The notes: a model not told the origin generated them from the letters alone. A stretch of DNA of 64,000 bases from Maribacter sp. HTCC2170 (GCF_000153165.2 NC_014472.1:3592001-3656000), one strand, 5' to 3'. Shown: positions 1-9,237, counted from the stretch's first letter. Numbers and translations: made by a program.

Positions 1-512
1 AGAAATGTCCATTGCTCGCCGTCCATTTGATTTTCAATTGCAAAAGCCTTCAAACGTTTTGGAGTATCTGTTTCTGGATCAATACTAATTAAAACATATT
101 GCAAATCATCAGTATTATTTTCAGGAATCTGTTTTGATATGTTTCGCATATCTGCAACAAGTCTAGGACATGCTGCCTTACATGTGGTATAGATCATTAC
201 CATGACCAAGGGCTTTCCTTTCAAATCTTTTAATTCAATTGTTTTCCCCTCTTCGGTGTTCCATTTAGAGGTTAAATTGAATATTGATTCTTCAGAAATT
301 TCATCTGTATTGGCTAGTATTGGCTTGTTTTCCAATAAGACCAAATCCATTTTACAAACGGGGCAACTACCTTCAGATTCATAGGTCTTATCACCTTCGC
401 ACTCCATTGGGCAATGATAAGCCACCTGATCTTTATTTGTTTTTTTTGTATTGCATGATGCAAAAGACATGCAGGCTACAAAAAGGAATAATACATATTT
501 AGAGAAATTCAT
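1..512 (-). CDS. SCO1/SenC-family copper chaperone lipoprotein with heavy-metal-binding domain (3' end beyond window)
   Basis: Partial: the stop codon lies before base 1, leaving about 170 N-terminal residues. A lipoprotein signal ends at FASC (C20). A small heavy-metal-binding domain follows (C34-P-M-E-C38 and C50-P-V-C53), then a thioredoxin-like SCO domain with the Cu-binding motif C111-K-A-A-C115. SCO proteins deliver copper to, or reduce, cuproenzyme sites in the periplasm. It is the last visible gene of the norC-norB-nirK-nirV run, starting only 7 bp after nirV, so a role in maturing the copper nitrite reductase is a reasonable inference. Family assignment is firm; the client is not shown. 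Confidence 0.88.
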   Translation of the reverse strand, partial: MNFSKYVLFLFVACMSFASCNTKKTNKDQVAYHCPMECEGDKTYESEGSCPVCKMDLVLLENKPILANTDEISEESIFNLTSKWNTEEGKTIELKDLKGKPLVMVMIYTTCKAACPRLVADMRNISKQIPENNTDDLQYVLISIDPETDTPKRLKAFAIENQMDGEQWTF

Positions 513-519
513 TTTTTTA

Positions 520-1290
520 TTATTGGTTGTTATCCTTCACGCATCTAAAACCTAAGTTTTTCATTGTATACTTGGCTTTAACACTACCTCTAATGGCATA
601 CCTCATAAAAGCTGCATAATTCATAAGGTCCGTTGCACCTATTGCCGCACTTCCGCAGAATAGATTACTATCATTGTCAACATCTTTTCGTGACTCTCCT
701 GACACTAAAACTGAGTTGAAATCCAAAGTCCATTCCCAAACTAAACCATGTAAATCATATACACCCCAGTAATTCTTGAAGGTTGACCCAATTTCATTAT
801 TAAAAGTTTTTGGTTTTTCGTACCACGATAGTATATACTCATTATAGCCTTTTATCGTACGGGCATCTGGTAACTCTTCGTTTGCCATTGCTACATATTC
901 CCATTCGTCTACTGTAGGTAATCTTTTCCCCTGACATTCACAGTAGTCATTTGCCACAAACCAAGAAACATTGGTGACTGGAGCTTTAAGCGATTGGTTT
1001 TCACTGAGTGCTGTGTCCGACGACCAACTCATTAAATAATTATCGTCAGCAAAAAGTCTTTTCACATTAGATCTTCTCCATTTCGGAGTATCATCTAAAA
1101 ATTGTTGAAATTCTTTATTCGTTACAGGATATACATCCATATAAAAATCAGCAATGGTGACCTTCATAGAATCCCTGCCATACAACGGTATATAAGAGCC
1201 TCCTTCTATCGAAACCATTTTAGACTGACAATTCACATTGGTTATCCAACTAAACAGTATGCAAATCATCAGTCTTAAAACAGTATTCAT
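520..1290 (-). CDS. nirV: NirV-like SUMF1/formylglycine-generating-enzyme-family protein
   Basis: 256 aa with an N-terminal signal peptide (residues 1 to about 21) and a full SUMF1-like (FGE-sulfatase) fold: GGSY..., the DVYPVTNKEFQQF block, KRLPTVDEWEYVA, YDLHGLVWEWTLDF and the closing GFRCVKDN. It starts 19 bp after nirK. NirV is known as a SUMF1 homologue often found next to nirK; its biochemical role is unsettled. There is no sulfatase nearby, which argues against a formylglycine-generating role. It may help mature NirK, but that is inference. The symbol rests on fold plus position. Confidence 0.75.
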   Translation of the reverse strand: MNTVLRLMICILFSWITNVNCQSKMVSIEGGSYIPLYGRDSMKVTIADFYMDVYPVTNKEFQQFLDDTPKWRRSNVKRLFADDNYLMSWSSDTALSENQSLKAPVTNVSWFVANDYCECQGKRLPTVDEWEYVAMANEELPDARTIKGYNEYILSWYEKPKTFNNEIGSTFKNYWGVYDLHGLVWEWTLDFNSVLVSGESRKDVDNDSNLFCGSAAIGATDLMNYAAFMRYAIRGSVKAKYTMKNLGFRCVKDNNQ

Positions 1291-1309
1291 ATTAAATGTA
1301 TTTTAACTG

Positions 1310-2770
1310 TTAATGAGCACTTCTTCTTTGTGTAACTGTAGATGTACTTATGTTTGTTTTATTGTTACCCCATGAATTGTATACATAGGTCAACACGTCT
1401 GCAACTTCACTATCAGATAATGTTTGTTTGGTCATTACGCTATTATACTTAACACCGTTTACAGTGATTTCCCCTGTTTTACCATGTAATACAATGTCAA
1501 TGGCTCTATTAACATCCGCATTTAAATAATCAGATTTTGCCAATGGTGGGAAAGCACTAGCTATACCTTCACCATTTGCTTGGTGACAAGCAAAACAAGT
1601 ATTTGTATATAACTGCTTTCCAGATTCAATCTTTTGTGCAAGTGTTTTATTTGTGGCCACTGCTTTCTCAGTTTCGTCATTAGGCATGCTTTGTATTGCT
1701 CCGCCTTCAGGGTTATAAATTCCTTCTTGCATAACTCCGGAGTACAATTTCTTGTCTTCCTCACCATTTACTTTTAACATACCCAAAGCTCCTTTATTAA
1801 ATGCTCTGAAAATGGCGTGATCTACCAGAATGAATGTTCCGGGAACATCAACCTTGAAATCAACAATAGCAGCGCCACCAGCTGGGATTGATGTTGTTTG
1901 CACGTCCTTATTAATTATAGAACCTCCTTCTATATGCACGTTATCAAAAATTTCTCCAATAACATGAAAGGAAGAAGTTAAATTAGGCCCACCGTTACCA
2001 ACATATAATCGAACCGTTTCACCAACATTGGCAGTTATTGCATTGTCGCCTGTAAGTGCTCCTACTTTACCATTAAACACTACATAATCTGCGTCTTCAT
2101 CCACTGCTTTTTGCATATCAAAAGGTTGTAATCCAGATTCTCCATATTCCCCTTTGGTATAGAAATCACCTTGCATAATGTAATATTCCTTATCTACTTT
2201 TGGCAATCCACCTTCTGGCTCGACCAAAATTAAACCATACATTCCATTAGCAATGTGCATTCCGACAGGGGCTGTAGCACAGTGATACACGTACAATCCC
2301 GGATTCAATGTCTTAAATGAAAATGTTTTTTCATGCCCTGGTGCAACAAACGAAGAAGTTGCTCCACCGCCTGGTCCAGTTACTGCATGCAAATCAATAT
2401 TATGTGGTAATTTATTATCTGGGTGATTTGATAGCGTAAATTCTACCTCATCACCTACACGAGTTCTAATAAAACTTCCTGGCACAGATCCTCCAAATGT
2501 CCAATACACATACTCTACGCCATCAGTCATGGTTCCTACCTCTTCAAGAATCTCCATGTTTACTATCAACTTTTTTGCTGGACGATCTCCAACTGGAGCA
2601 GGTACAAAAGGTGGCGCTGTTAACTCTGCTTTCATGGTTCCCTTAATAGCTATTGTAGAAGCATCCTTTAAAGCCTTAGCCTCAGGGACACTTTCACTAC
2701 AACTAGCTATTAAAAGAGTACCCATTAGGGCAATACTTGCCCTATGGAAAATTGATTTCAAATTTCTCAT
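1310..2770 (-). CDS. nirK: Copper-containing nitrite reductase with C-terminal cytochrome c domain, lipoprotein
   Basis: 486 aa. Reduces nitrite to NO outside the inner membrane. Two cupredoxin domains: type 1 Cu ligands H123, C164, H172 and M177; type 2 ligands H128 and H163 plus a His in VDHAIFRAF; catalytic Asp D126 (HNIDLHAV); second catalytic His likely in SFHVIG. After a linker comes a cytochrome c domain with C392-F-A-C-H396. The signal peptide ends in a lipobox (LLIASC, C24), so the enzyme is probably membrane-anchored, like AniA. The fused heme domain likely accepts electrons directly for the type 1 copper. It lies 40 bp after norB in the same operon. No downstream nosZ is seen in the window. 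Confidence 0.95.
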   Translation of the reverse strand: MRNLKSIFHRASIALMGTLLIASCSESVPEAKALKDASTIAIKGTMKAELTAPPFVPAPVGDRPAKKLIVNMEILEEVGTMTDGVEYVYWTFGGSVPGSFIRTRVGDEVEFTLSNHPDNKLPHNIDLHAVTGPGGGATSSFVAPGHEKTFSFKTLNPGLYVYHCATAPVGMHIANGMYGLILVEPEGGLPKVDKEYYIMQGDFYTKGEYGESGLQPFDMQKAVDEDADYVVFNGKVGALTGDNAITANVGETVRLYVGNGGPNLTSSFHVIGEIFDNVHIEGGSIINKDVQTTSIPAGGAAIVDFKVDVPGTFILVDHAIFRAFNKGALGMLKVNGEEDKKLYSGVMQEGIYNPEGGAIQSMPNDETEKAVATNKTLAQKIESGKQLYTNTCFACHQANGEGIASAFPPLAKSDYLNADVNRAIDIVLHGKTGEITVNGVKYNSVMTKQTLSDSEVADVLTYVYNSWGNNKTNISTSTVTQRRSAH

Positions 2771-2810
2771 ACTTTATTGATTTATTTGGTTGTTGTTTAT
2801 TATGTTAATA

Positions 2811-4151
2811 TTATTGATTTATTTCCAAAGCCTCGTCCGAAGGCTTACCATGTTTATAAAAATCAACAATGTACATGATTATTCCAGTTGTAAAGAGTGT
2901 AGCACATAATATGAGGACTACAAAATGTACCTTGGTTTCGTTTTGTACTTCCATAAACTCCATACCAAGTTTTCGTTCTAAATACACTTGTACAACACCA
3001 GCTACACCAAAAGCGACCGTCATACCTATCATACCAATGTTAGAAAGCCAGAACGCAGCTCTACCAGTAGAACTAGTGTATAATTTTCTACCGGTCATAT
3101 TAGGTAAACTATAGCTAATAATTGCCAAAACAATCATACCATAAGCTCCCCAGAAAGCTAAATGACCATGCATAGCAGTAACCAAAGTACCGTGTGTATA
3201 TAGGTTTGTTTGTGGTAACGTATGTGCAAATCCTAAAAGCCCTGCACCTACAAAAGATACAATCGCCGCACCAAGTGTCCAATACAGTGCCAGTTTATTT
3301 GGATGTTTCTTCTCTCCTTTTCTATACATGTTCACAGCGAACAATGCCATCGCCAAGAAAGCCAAAGGTTCCAAGGCAGAAAATATACCACCTACAATCA
3401 ACCAGATTTTGTTCACACCTATATAGTAGTAATGGTGACCTGTTCCTAATACTCCAGAAAGAAACGTTAGCCCAACAATAACATAAAGCCATTTCTCAAT
3501 AACCTCTCTATCTACACCCGTTAATTTAATCAATAGGAAAGAAAGAATACCTCCCATAATCAATTCCCAAACACCTTCAACCCATAGGTGAACAACCCAC
3601 CATCTGAAAAAGGAATCAGTCACTTGACTATCAAAAGGTAACATTCCAGGCAAATACAATAAAGCTGCAAACAACAATCCCATAGATAATACCAAAGCTG
3701 TGGTTGTTCGCCGCTTACCTTTGAACAGAGTAACCAGAATCAATCCTAGGAACAGTAAAACATTAACTACTACCAAGAAGTCCAATGGTCTAGGAATTTC
3801 TAAAAATTTACGCCCTTCCCAATAGTTAAAATGATAACCAACGACTGCAGCTACTCCAACAAGGGCCAAACTAATTAATTGTACATACGCCAATTTTACA
3901 TTTACCAACTCTCGTTGGGCCTCTTCGGGAATAATATAATATGCTGCGCCCATAAAACCAGAGAGCAACCAAACTACCAATAAATTAGTATGCACTGCAC
4001 GTGCAGTGTTAAAGGGAATACCAAATTCGTGTAAATTATCAAAGCCAATTCGGGCAAAACCCATTACAAAGCCATATACCAATTGCAGTACCAACAATAA
4101 CATTGATAAAGCAAAAAACCAATAGGCTACTTTTTGTGATTTATATTTCAT
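2811..4151 (-). CDS. norB: Nitric oxide reductase large subunit (cytochrome b subunit)
   Basis: 446 aa, about 12 transmembrane helices, the usual cNor length. The heme-copper oxidase-type histidines are present in ARAVHTNLLVVW, WWVVHLWVEGVWE, GTGHHYYYIG and AMHGHLAFWGAYG. The Glu residues of the VEGVWE segment fit the Fe_B site of NO reductases. It lacks the N-terminal extension of quinol-dependent qNor enzymes, and norC lies 18 bp upstream, so this is a cytochrome c-dependent NO reductase that turns NO into N2O in the inner membrane. Co-transcription with nirK lets the cell remove the NO that NirK makes. Confidence 0.95.
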   Translation of the reverse strand: MKYKSQKVAYWFFALSMLLLVLQLVYGFVMGFARIGFDNLHEFGIPFNTARAVHTNLLVVWLLSGFMGAAYYIIPEEAQRELVNVKLAYVQLISLALVGVAAVVGYHFNYWEGRKFLEIPRPLDFLVVVNVLLFLGLILVTLFKGKRRTTTALVLSMGLLFAALLYLPGMLPFDSQVTDSFFRWWVVHLWVEGVWELIMGGILSFLLIKLTGVDREVIEKWLYVIVGLTFLSGVLGTGHHYYYIGVNKIWLIVGGIFSALEPLAFLAMALFAVNMYRKGEKKHPNKLALYWTLGAAIVSFVGAGLLGFAHTLPQTNLYTHGTLVTAMHGHLAFWGAYGMIVLAIISYSLPNMTGRKLYTSSTGRAAFWLSNIGMIGMTVAFGVAGVVQVYLERKLGMEFMEVQNETKVHFVVLILCATLFTTGIIMYIVDFYKHGKPSDEALEINQ

Positions 4152-4169
4152 GATTTTTTAGTTTAGTTG

Positions 4170-4625
4170 TTAGTTGTCTTCTTTAGCCAATGGTGATACA
4201 ATTCGGTCAAATCCGTTTAAATCGATTTCTCCGATCCATTTAAAAAATTCAACCATATCTTCTGCTTCCTGCTCGGTCATCTCATAAGCAACCATTTTTC
4301 TTCCATTGGGTTGCCAGGGTACTGGAGACATTAAAATACTTTTGATTACTTCTTCGCCTTGACCGTCATATTTCATGTTCATACGGTCAACAACTTTTGT
4401 AAGTTCAGGGGCATAATATGCACCCTCACCTAAAATGGTATGGCAACCCATGCAATTATTGGATTCCCAGATGTTTTTGCCTCTCACTACAGCTTCTGTA
4501 ATGTTCTCATGGTTAGATTGATCATTTTCAACACTGAAAGAATAAATAGTAAGCCCTATAAAAACTAGAAAGGTTACTAATGTTCCTCCGAGAAAGAAAG
4601 CTCTTGCTTGTTTTTTGGATAACAT
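4170..4625 (-). CDS. norC: Nitric oxide reductase small subunit (cytochrome c)
   Basis: 151 aa from the ATG at 4625. One N-terminal transmembrane helix (about 11-31) is followed by a periplasmic cytochrome c domain with C58-M-G-C-H62 and a Met-rich C-terminal half (MKYDGQ, SPVPWQPNGRKM) for the distal ligand. It passes electrons to NorB. A start at 4688 is possible in frame but would place the first codons next to the -7 promoter box at 4686-4693, so the internal ATG is preferred. First gene of the norC-norB-nirK-nirV-SCO operon, driven by the operator/promoter at 4686-4729. Confidence 0.93.
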   Translation of the reverse strand: MLSKKQARAFFLGGTLVTFLVFIGLTIYSFSVENDQSNHENITEAVVRGKNIWESNNCMGCHTILGEGAYYAPELTKVVDRMNMKYDGQGEEVIKSILMSPVPWQPNGRKMVAYEMTEQEAEDMVEFFKWIGEIDLNGFDRIVSPLAKEDN

Positions 4626-4685
4626 TTTTTGTTGATTTAATTGGTTGTTAAAAAAGGATAAAAAGACATTTATATCTTTAATTGG

Positions 4686-4759
4686 CAAAACTATTGTTAA
4701 TGACCTCTTAAATTCATGATAAATGTCAGGTTTTAAACAAAATTTTGAGAATAGTTTTG
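4686..4759. promoter_or_regulatory. Symmetric divergent promoter pair with one central Crp/Fnr-type operator
   Basis: The operator ATGATAAATGTCAG (4716-4729) is an imperfect copy of ATGACA-AA-TGTCAT. Its centre is 4722.5. The same -7 box TAGTTTTG occurs on both sides: minus strand at 4693-4686 (toward norC) and plus strand at 4752-4759 (toward the copper receptor operon). Each begins exactly 29.5 bp from the dyad centre, which places the operator near -41 of both promoters, the class II activator position. The half-site resembles the TTGAC-N4-GTCAA sites of NO-responsive DNR/NNR regulators. Confidence 0.75.
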
Positions 4760-4763
4760 TGGC

Positions 4764-5141
4764 GTGAAAAAACAGAGTTTAATCATATCTATACTCTTTT
4801 TGGTTCTGACTTTGACCAGCAGTCTAAAAATTGCTGGAACCATAGGATATTATGCCCTATTCACAGATGATTTTGTAGAACGTTTTTGTGAAAATAAAGA
4901 GCGTCCAGAATTAAACTGTGACGGTAAATGTGAGCTCTCCAAAATATTGTTGCAGGAATCAAATGATGATACTCCACCGATAAATCTTGACTTTTTGAAA
5001 ACTGAAACGATTTTGTTCCTTGAATCAAGAGTGGACTATGACTTTTCGATAATTACTGAAAATATTAACACCATTAACCAGTACACTAACCTCTACAATT
5101 TTCATCTACTAGAGAAAGAGTTTCAGCCACCCAGGGTTTAG
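4764..5141 (+). CDS. Small membrane-anchored Cys-containing protein upstream of copper TonB receptor
   Basis: 125 aa from a GTG start; no in-frame ATG lies near. One hydrophobic N-terminal helix (about 5-33) is followed by a conserved-looking FCENKERPELNCDGKCELSK segment with C42, C52 and C56. Similar small proteins with a Cys-Asn-Gly-Lys-Cys motif are common beside metal TonB receptors in Bacteroidetes; the function is not known to me. The Cys trio suggests metal binding on the periplasmic side (inference). The GTG lies only 5 nt after the -7 box, so the transcript may be leaderless. It precedes the copper receptor gene by 78 bp and is probably co-transcribed with it. Confidence 0.7.
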   Translation: MKKQSLIISILFLVLTLTSSLKIAGTIGYYALFTDDFVERFCENKERPELNCDGKCELSKILLQESNDDTPPINLDFLKTETILFLESRVDYDFSIITENINTINQYTNLYNFHLLEKEFQPPRV

Positions 5142-5219
5142 TACATTTTAGATTTCCAAACTGAGTCAATGTTTTACTTTGATTCAATCCTACACTATTT
5201 ATAACTTAAAGATTCAATA

Positions 5220-7514
5220 ATGAATTTAAAACATCTTTTGGTGGCCGTATGCATATTTACCGGTCACTTAATAAACGCACAGAATTTTAAAGGTCAAGTT
5301 TTAGACCATGAAAACAATCCAATTGAAGAAGCGCATATTACTGTAAACAATAAGGCTACAACCTATACAGATTCTAACGGTAATTTTGATTTAACTATTC
5401 CTGAAAAAGGAGCAAGCATTGCCATATCATATCTTGGCTATAAGACTTTTGAAGATTTCATTACCCCTCAAACAGAAAGAGCTTCATTTGTACTTGATGA
5501 GGCACCCATCAATATTTCTGGGGTAATGGTCACCGGAAACTCAAAAACCGATCCTGTTTTCACTGTCGAAACCAATGACTATGTGAAAAAGATTGTGCAA
5601 CCCAGAAATGTCGCTGATCTTTTTAACGATGTCAACGGGTTTTCATTAATAAAACGGGGTAATTATGCCAATGACCCTAGTTTTAGGGCTTCACAATATG
5701 AGCAATTGAACGTGCAATTTGATGGTGGCACTAAAGCTATGCACGCTTGCCCAAATCGAATGGATCCCGTTACCACACATGTTATCCCTGAGGAAATTGA
5801 AAAAATCGAAATTATCAAAGGACCATACACAGTACGTTATGGTGCCACCTTTGGAGGCATTGTTAATATGGTGACACAAGTCCCCGATGCCAGTGATTAT
5901 GGAATTCATGGTAGTGTACATGTAGGATACGAAAGTAACGGTGGTTCATTGGTTTCAATGGCACGTTTACAACAAGCTACTGAAAAATACGATATTACAG
6001 GGAATGTAGGTTTAAGGGATTTCGGCAATTACGAAGATGGAGATGGTACAGAAGTCCCATCCTCTTTCCGAAGTTTGGATTATGGAGTTAAAGTAGGTCT
6101 CAATTTTACGCCGAACCAACGATTACAAGCACATTGGAGGCAATCTTTTGGACGAGATGTACTTCACGCAGGATTACCAATGGATACCGATTTAGATGAT
6201 AGTAGTATTCTATCTCTGGATTATAAATTGACCGGATTAAACGGTACACTTAAGAACATTGATGCAAAACTCTATTATAGTTATGTGGATCATGTAATGA
6301 GCAATGCCAAAAGACCTAGTTTTATGATGACCGATGCCGTTTCCGCGATTAATGCCACCACTGCAGGCGGGAAAATCGAATTCAAACTAAAACCTTCTGA
6401 AAATTTCACCCTCTTTACAGGTATAGATGCCATGCATATTGGCAGGGATGGTGAACGTACCCGATTGGTGAAACGCAATATGATGGGGCCCTTACCTACT
6501 CCTATGGAATTTACTGATAAGGTTTGGCAAGATTCTTATATAAATGATATCGGTCTTTTTGCAGAAAGTAAATATCCATTGACTGACCATACTATTTTGA
6601 CTACAGGATTGCGCTATGATTTGGTTACTTCGAAAATAAAGGATCCTGCAGCAGATTTTCTTGCTTTATATCCGGATTTAGATAAAACAACCGAGCATAA
6701 TTTTAGTGGTACAGCATCAATAAAATACGCTCCCTCTACTGAGTTTATGATGGAATTGGCCTATGGAAGAGGAGTACGCTCAGCAAATATGATAGAACGT
6801 GTTATCAACCATTTTACAGTTGGTCAGGATTCTTATGAATATATTGGCAACCCTAATTTGGATGCAGAGGTCAACAACCAATTTGAAATAGGGTTCAAGG
6901 GAAAACTACCGTTTACCGATACATCTTCTGACCGATTTATTTATAGCTCATCTTTCTATTATTCGTTCTATGAGAACTATATAGTGGCCGTGATTGATGA
7001 AACACAAACACGTAAGTTTATGCCAATGGCCCAACCCAGAAATCCCAAGGTTTTCAGAAATTTAGATAAAGCTTATAAAACCGGTTTTGAAGTTGCTGCT
7101 GGGGTCGATTTTCTCAACAATTTCAATTTCACGACAGAATTGGCCTATGTATATGCTAAAAATAAGGATTTGAATGAATCCTTACCATTGGTACCTCCTC
7201 TGACCACCAGGTTTAAACTAGGATTCGAAAAGGAAAAGTTTTGGGTAAACGCCAACTATACCTTAACCTCAAAACAGGATAATATTTCGGAATCGTTTGG
7301 CGAAACACAGACGGCAGGATATGAAGTAATGGATATTAGATTGGGGGTTGTGCCCATTAAAAATCTTACATTGGGAGTAGCGGCATTAAATGTGTTTGAT
7401 GAAACCTATCACAACCACTTGAATTTTTCATTTAAAAACCAAGCTAATTTTAAAGCTGTACCAATCAATGATCCTGGTAGAAATTTATCTGCTTTTGTAC
7501 AGTACAAATTCTAG
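5220..7514 (+). CDS. TonB-dependent copper receptor (OprC/NosA-like)
   Basis: 764 aa: signal peptide (1-20), a carboxypeptidase-like CNA-B domain (about 23-95), plug (about 110-225) and a 22-strand barrel ending in ...AFVQYKF. The plug contains AMHACPNRMDP, with C177-x3-M181, the Cys/Met pattern of the Cu site in OprC-type receptors; a possible partner His/Met lies in LHAGLPMD. These receptors import copper across the outer membrane, and NosA is known to supply N2O reductase. Here the likely customer is NirK, encoded divergently from the same operator. Copper as the substrate is strongly suggested by the motif but not proven. Confidence 0.88.
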   Translation: MNLKHLLVAVCIFTGHLINAQNFKGQVLDHENNPIEEAHITVNNKATTYTDSNGNFDLTIPEKGASIAISYLGYKTFEDFITPQTERASFVLDEAPINISGVMVTGNSKTDPVFTVETNDYVKKIVQPRNVADLFNDVNGFSLIKRGNYANDPSFRASQYEQLNVQFDGGTKAMHACPNRMDPVTTHVIPEEIEKIEIIKGPYTVRYGATFGGIVNMVTQVPDASDYGIHGSVHVGYESNGGSLVSMARLQQATEKYDITGNVGLRDFGNYEDGDGTEVPSSFRSLDYGVKVGLNFTPNQRLQAHWRQSFGRDVLHAGLPMDTDLDDSSILSLDYKLTGLNGTLKNIDAKLYYSYVDHVMSNAKRPSFMMTDAVSAINATTAGGKIEFKLKPSENFTLFTGIDAMHIGRDGERTRLVKRNMMGPLPTPMEFTDKVWQDSYINDIGLFAESKYPLTDHTILTTGLRYDLVTSKIKDPAADFLALYPDLDKTTEHNFSGTASIKYAPSTEFMMELAYGRGVRSANMIERVINHFTVGQDSYEYIGNPNLDAEVNNQFEIGFKGKLPFTDTSSDRFIYSSSFYYSFYENYIVAVIDETQTRKFMPMAQPRNPKVFRNLDKAYKTGFEVAAGVDFLNNFNFTTELAYVYAKNKDLNESLPLVPPLTTRFKLGFEKEKFWVNANYTLTSKQDNISESFGETQTAGYEVMDIRLGVVPIKNLTLGVAALNVFDETYHNHLNFSFKNQANFKAVPINDPGRNLSAFVQYKF

Positions 7515-7535
7515 AAAAAAACTATAAAACAAATA

Positions 7536-7555
7536 AAGGGGGCAATAGCCCCCTT
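7536..7555. terminator. Bidirectional intrinsic terminator
   Basis: GGGGGC (7538-7543), loop AATA, GCCCCC (7548-7553), flanked by A-rich and T-rich sequence. It lies between the convergent copper receptor and FadL-type genes and can serve both. Confidence 0.8.
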
Positions 7556-7581
7556 ATTTATTATATCAATACTTGAATTAA

Positions 7582-8967
7582 TTATTGATTAAAAGTATAA
7601 CCAATACCAACCATGATCATCGACGTAGTCATTTCGTAGGAAACCGATGACCCAGGAACTGCACCTAGAGGATTGTTCGGAGAAGTCATCATCGGATTTA
7701 AGATTTTTCCTTCCGTTGCTCCATTACTATCTCCATAATGATAGACAGCATCTAGTTTCCAAGTGTTATTTACTTCATAACTTAATCCAAATTGATATGC
7801 ATTTTTAATTATTGCAGTTGCTGGAATATTAAAAAATGTCACTTCTTCCGGAATAGGGTTTGAGCTATAGGTATAACCAAAACGTAATGGTAATTTGTTT
7901 ATTCCCTTATACTGAAGCCCCGCTGATAAAATAGATATATTTTTCCATCCAAATCCAGCTACAGAAGCTGTTGGAGTCCATCCAGTTTCAGAAAAACCCT
8001 CTGTGTTTTCATAATCCACTCTTCTAAAATCAAGTGCTAAATCAACATCTCCTGCTGAGTAACCAAATCCAAGAGATAAAATAGCGGGGTAATCCATTTG
8101 AAAATTGTTTTTAGCAGTACTATTATCCAAATAAGTATTATCAAATTCAAATTCCCCAAATTTTTGAGCTGTTTTATAGGATGCCCCTAATTTTAATCCT
8201 AATCCAGAATCATAGAATAATCCAAATTGAGCTCCAAAACCAATTGCCGAAGCTTTATCTGCGGTTGGATAACCTGCCATTGTTGGATTTGCTGTTGGAT
8301 TAGGTGCTAATTCCAGTGCAGCATAATTAATATTTGGTTGAATTCCAAAAGAAAACTTATCAGACAATTCATAAGCATAGGACAAACCTACTTGTAATAA
8401 CATGTAATCAGATTCAATATGTCCAAAACCATTTAAACTTTGTGGCCAGTTAATTGGATTGGAATCTGTTGGATTCCAATTTGGATTAGGGTTACCACTT
8501 GTGTCCATAGGCAAATTGGCTTCCTGTGGAAAAGTAACACCAAAGCCACTTATACCAAATGCAGAAGCTCCAAACGTATGCTTACTCCCCTCTTTTCCCC
8601 AAACCATTGCTAATGCCGGCATTGGTGACATTCCTCTGTCATCCATGGTTGTACCATTAACTGCTGGTGAACCAGGTGCCCCTGGGCCAAAATCACCAGG
8701 TTGCCATAACATATTTGGAGGTAGGCTTGAGCTTAACTCTGGTGAAGAAAAGAATAAACCTACATCGAGTTTAATACTTTTACTGTCAAAAACAGAAAGT
8801 GCTGCTGGGTTCCATTGCATTGCACCGGAAATATCAAGAGGTTGGGCAGTCGCCGCTCCTCCCATTGACATATTAACAGCCCCAACACCTTGCATAATAT
8901 GACCAGACTGAGCTAAGACCGTTGTTGCAAAAAATAGAAACGATAAATTAAGAATTGTTTTTCTCAT
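7582..8967 (-). CDS. FadL/OmpP1-family outer-membrane channel
   Basis: 461 aa. Signal peptide to about residue 19 (VLAQ), then the family's N-terminal plug sequence: GHIMQGVGAVNMSMGGAATAQP and GAMQWNPAAL. The rest is beta-strand alternation ending in ...MIMVGIGYTFNQ. FadL-type channels carry hydrophobic molecules across the outer membrane. The natural substrate is unknown. Its promoter carries a perfect ATGACA-AA-TGTCAT operator at the same spacing as norC, so it seems to belong to the same NO/anaerobic regulon; that link is inference. Confidence 0.88.
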   Translation of the reverse strand: MRKTILNLSFLFFATTVLAQSGHIMQGVGAVNMSMGGAATAQPLDISGAMQWNPAALSVFDSKSIKLDVGLFFSSPELSSSLPPNMLWQPGDFGPGAPGSPAVNGTTMDDRGMSPMPALAMVWGKEGSKHTFGASAFGISGFGVTFPQEANLPMDTSGNPNPNWNPTDSNPINWPQSLNGFGHIESDYMLLQVGLSYAYELSDKFSFGIQPNINYAALELAPNPTANPTMAGYPTADKASAIGFGAQFGLFYDSGLGLKLGASYKTAQKFGEFEFDNTYLDNSTAKNNFQMDYPAILSLGFGYSAGDVDLALDFRRVDYENTEGFSETGWTPTASVAGFGWKNISILSAGLQYKGINKLPLRFGYTYSSNPIPEEVTFFNIPATAIIKNAYQFGLSYEVNNTWKLDAVYHYGDSNGATEGKILNPMMTSPNNPLGAVPGSSVSYEMTTSMIMVGIGYTFNQ

Positions 8968-9052
8968 GATTATTGAGTTTTAGTATTTTCAGTAGCTCGC
9001 ACTTCTAAATATCACAAGCTTCCTGCATAATTCATTGATTGTTTAAACACCT

Positions 9053-9096
9053 CAAAATTATTCCTGAAAAAAGTGAAGTTTCATGACAAATGTCAT
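9053..9096 (-). promoter_or_regulatory. fadL-type gene promoter with ATGACA-AA-TGTCAT operator
   Basis: Operator ATGACAAATGTCAT at 9083-9096 (6-bp perfect arms). The minus-strand -7 box TAATTTTG (9060-9053) starts 29.5 bp from the dyad centre, as in norC and sqr. The predicted start of transcription is about 80 nt upstream of the ATG at 8967. Confidence 0.75.
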
Positions 9097-9205
9097 TGAA
9101 AGTATTTTACTAGATCATTATCGCCTAGTCAACCAGTATTTATTGGTTAATAGCGTGGTTTTATTTTTGTAAATACTTGTTTTTCAATATTTTAAAAAAA
9201 TGTTT

Positions 9206-9223
9206 TTGTAACTTTTGTTACAA
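9206..9223 (+). promoter_or_regulatory. Upstream TTGTAAC-N4-GTTACAA operator of sqr
   Basis: TTGTAACTTTTGTTACAA, 7-bp perfect arms around a TTTT spacer. Its centre is 32 bp (three helical turns) upstream of the second operator at 9238-9255. It has no -7 box of its own at the usual spacing, so it probably acts as a second site for the sqr promoter. Confidence 0.65.
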
Positions 9224-9237
9224 TAAAGCACCTGTCA

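Noticed and set aside
4626-4688. N-terminal extension of norC
   Set aside because: The extra start falls next to the -7 box and the extension has no family match.
8459-8902. 147-codon plus-strand frame
   Set aside because: Antisense to the FadL-type gene, whose signal peptide, plug motif and barrel pattern are on the other strand.
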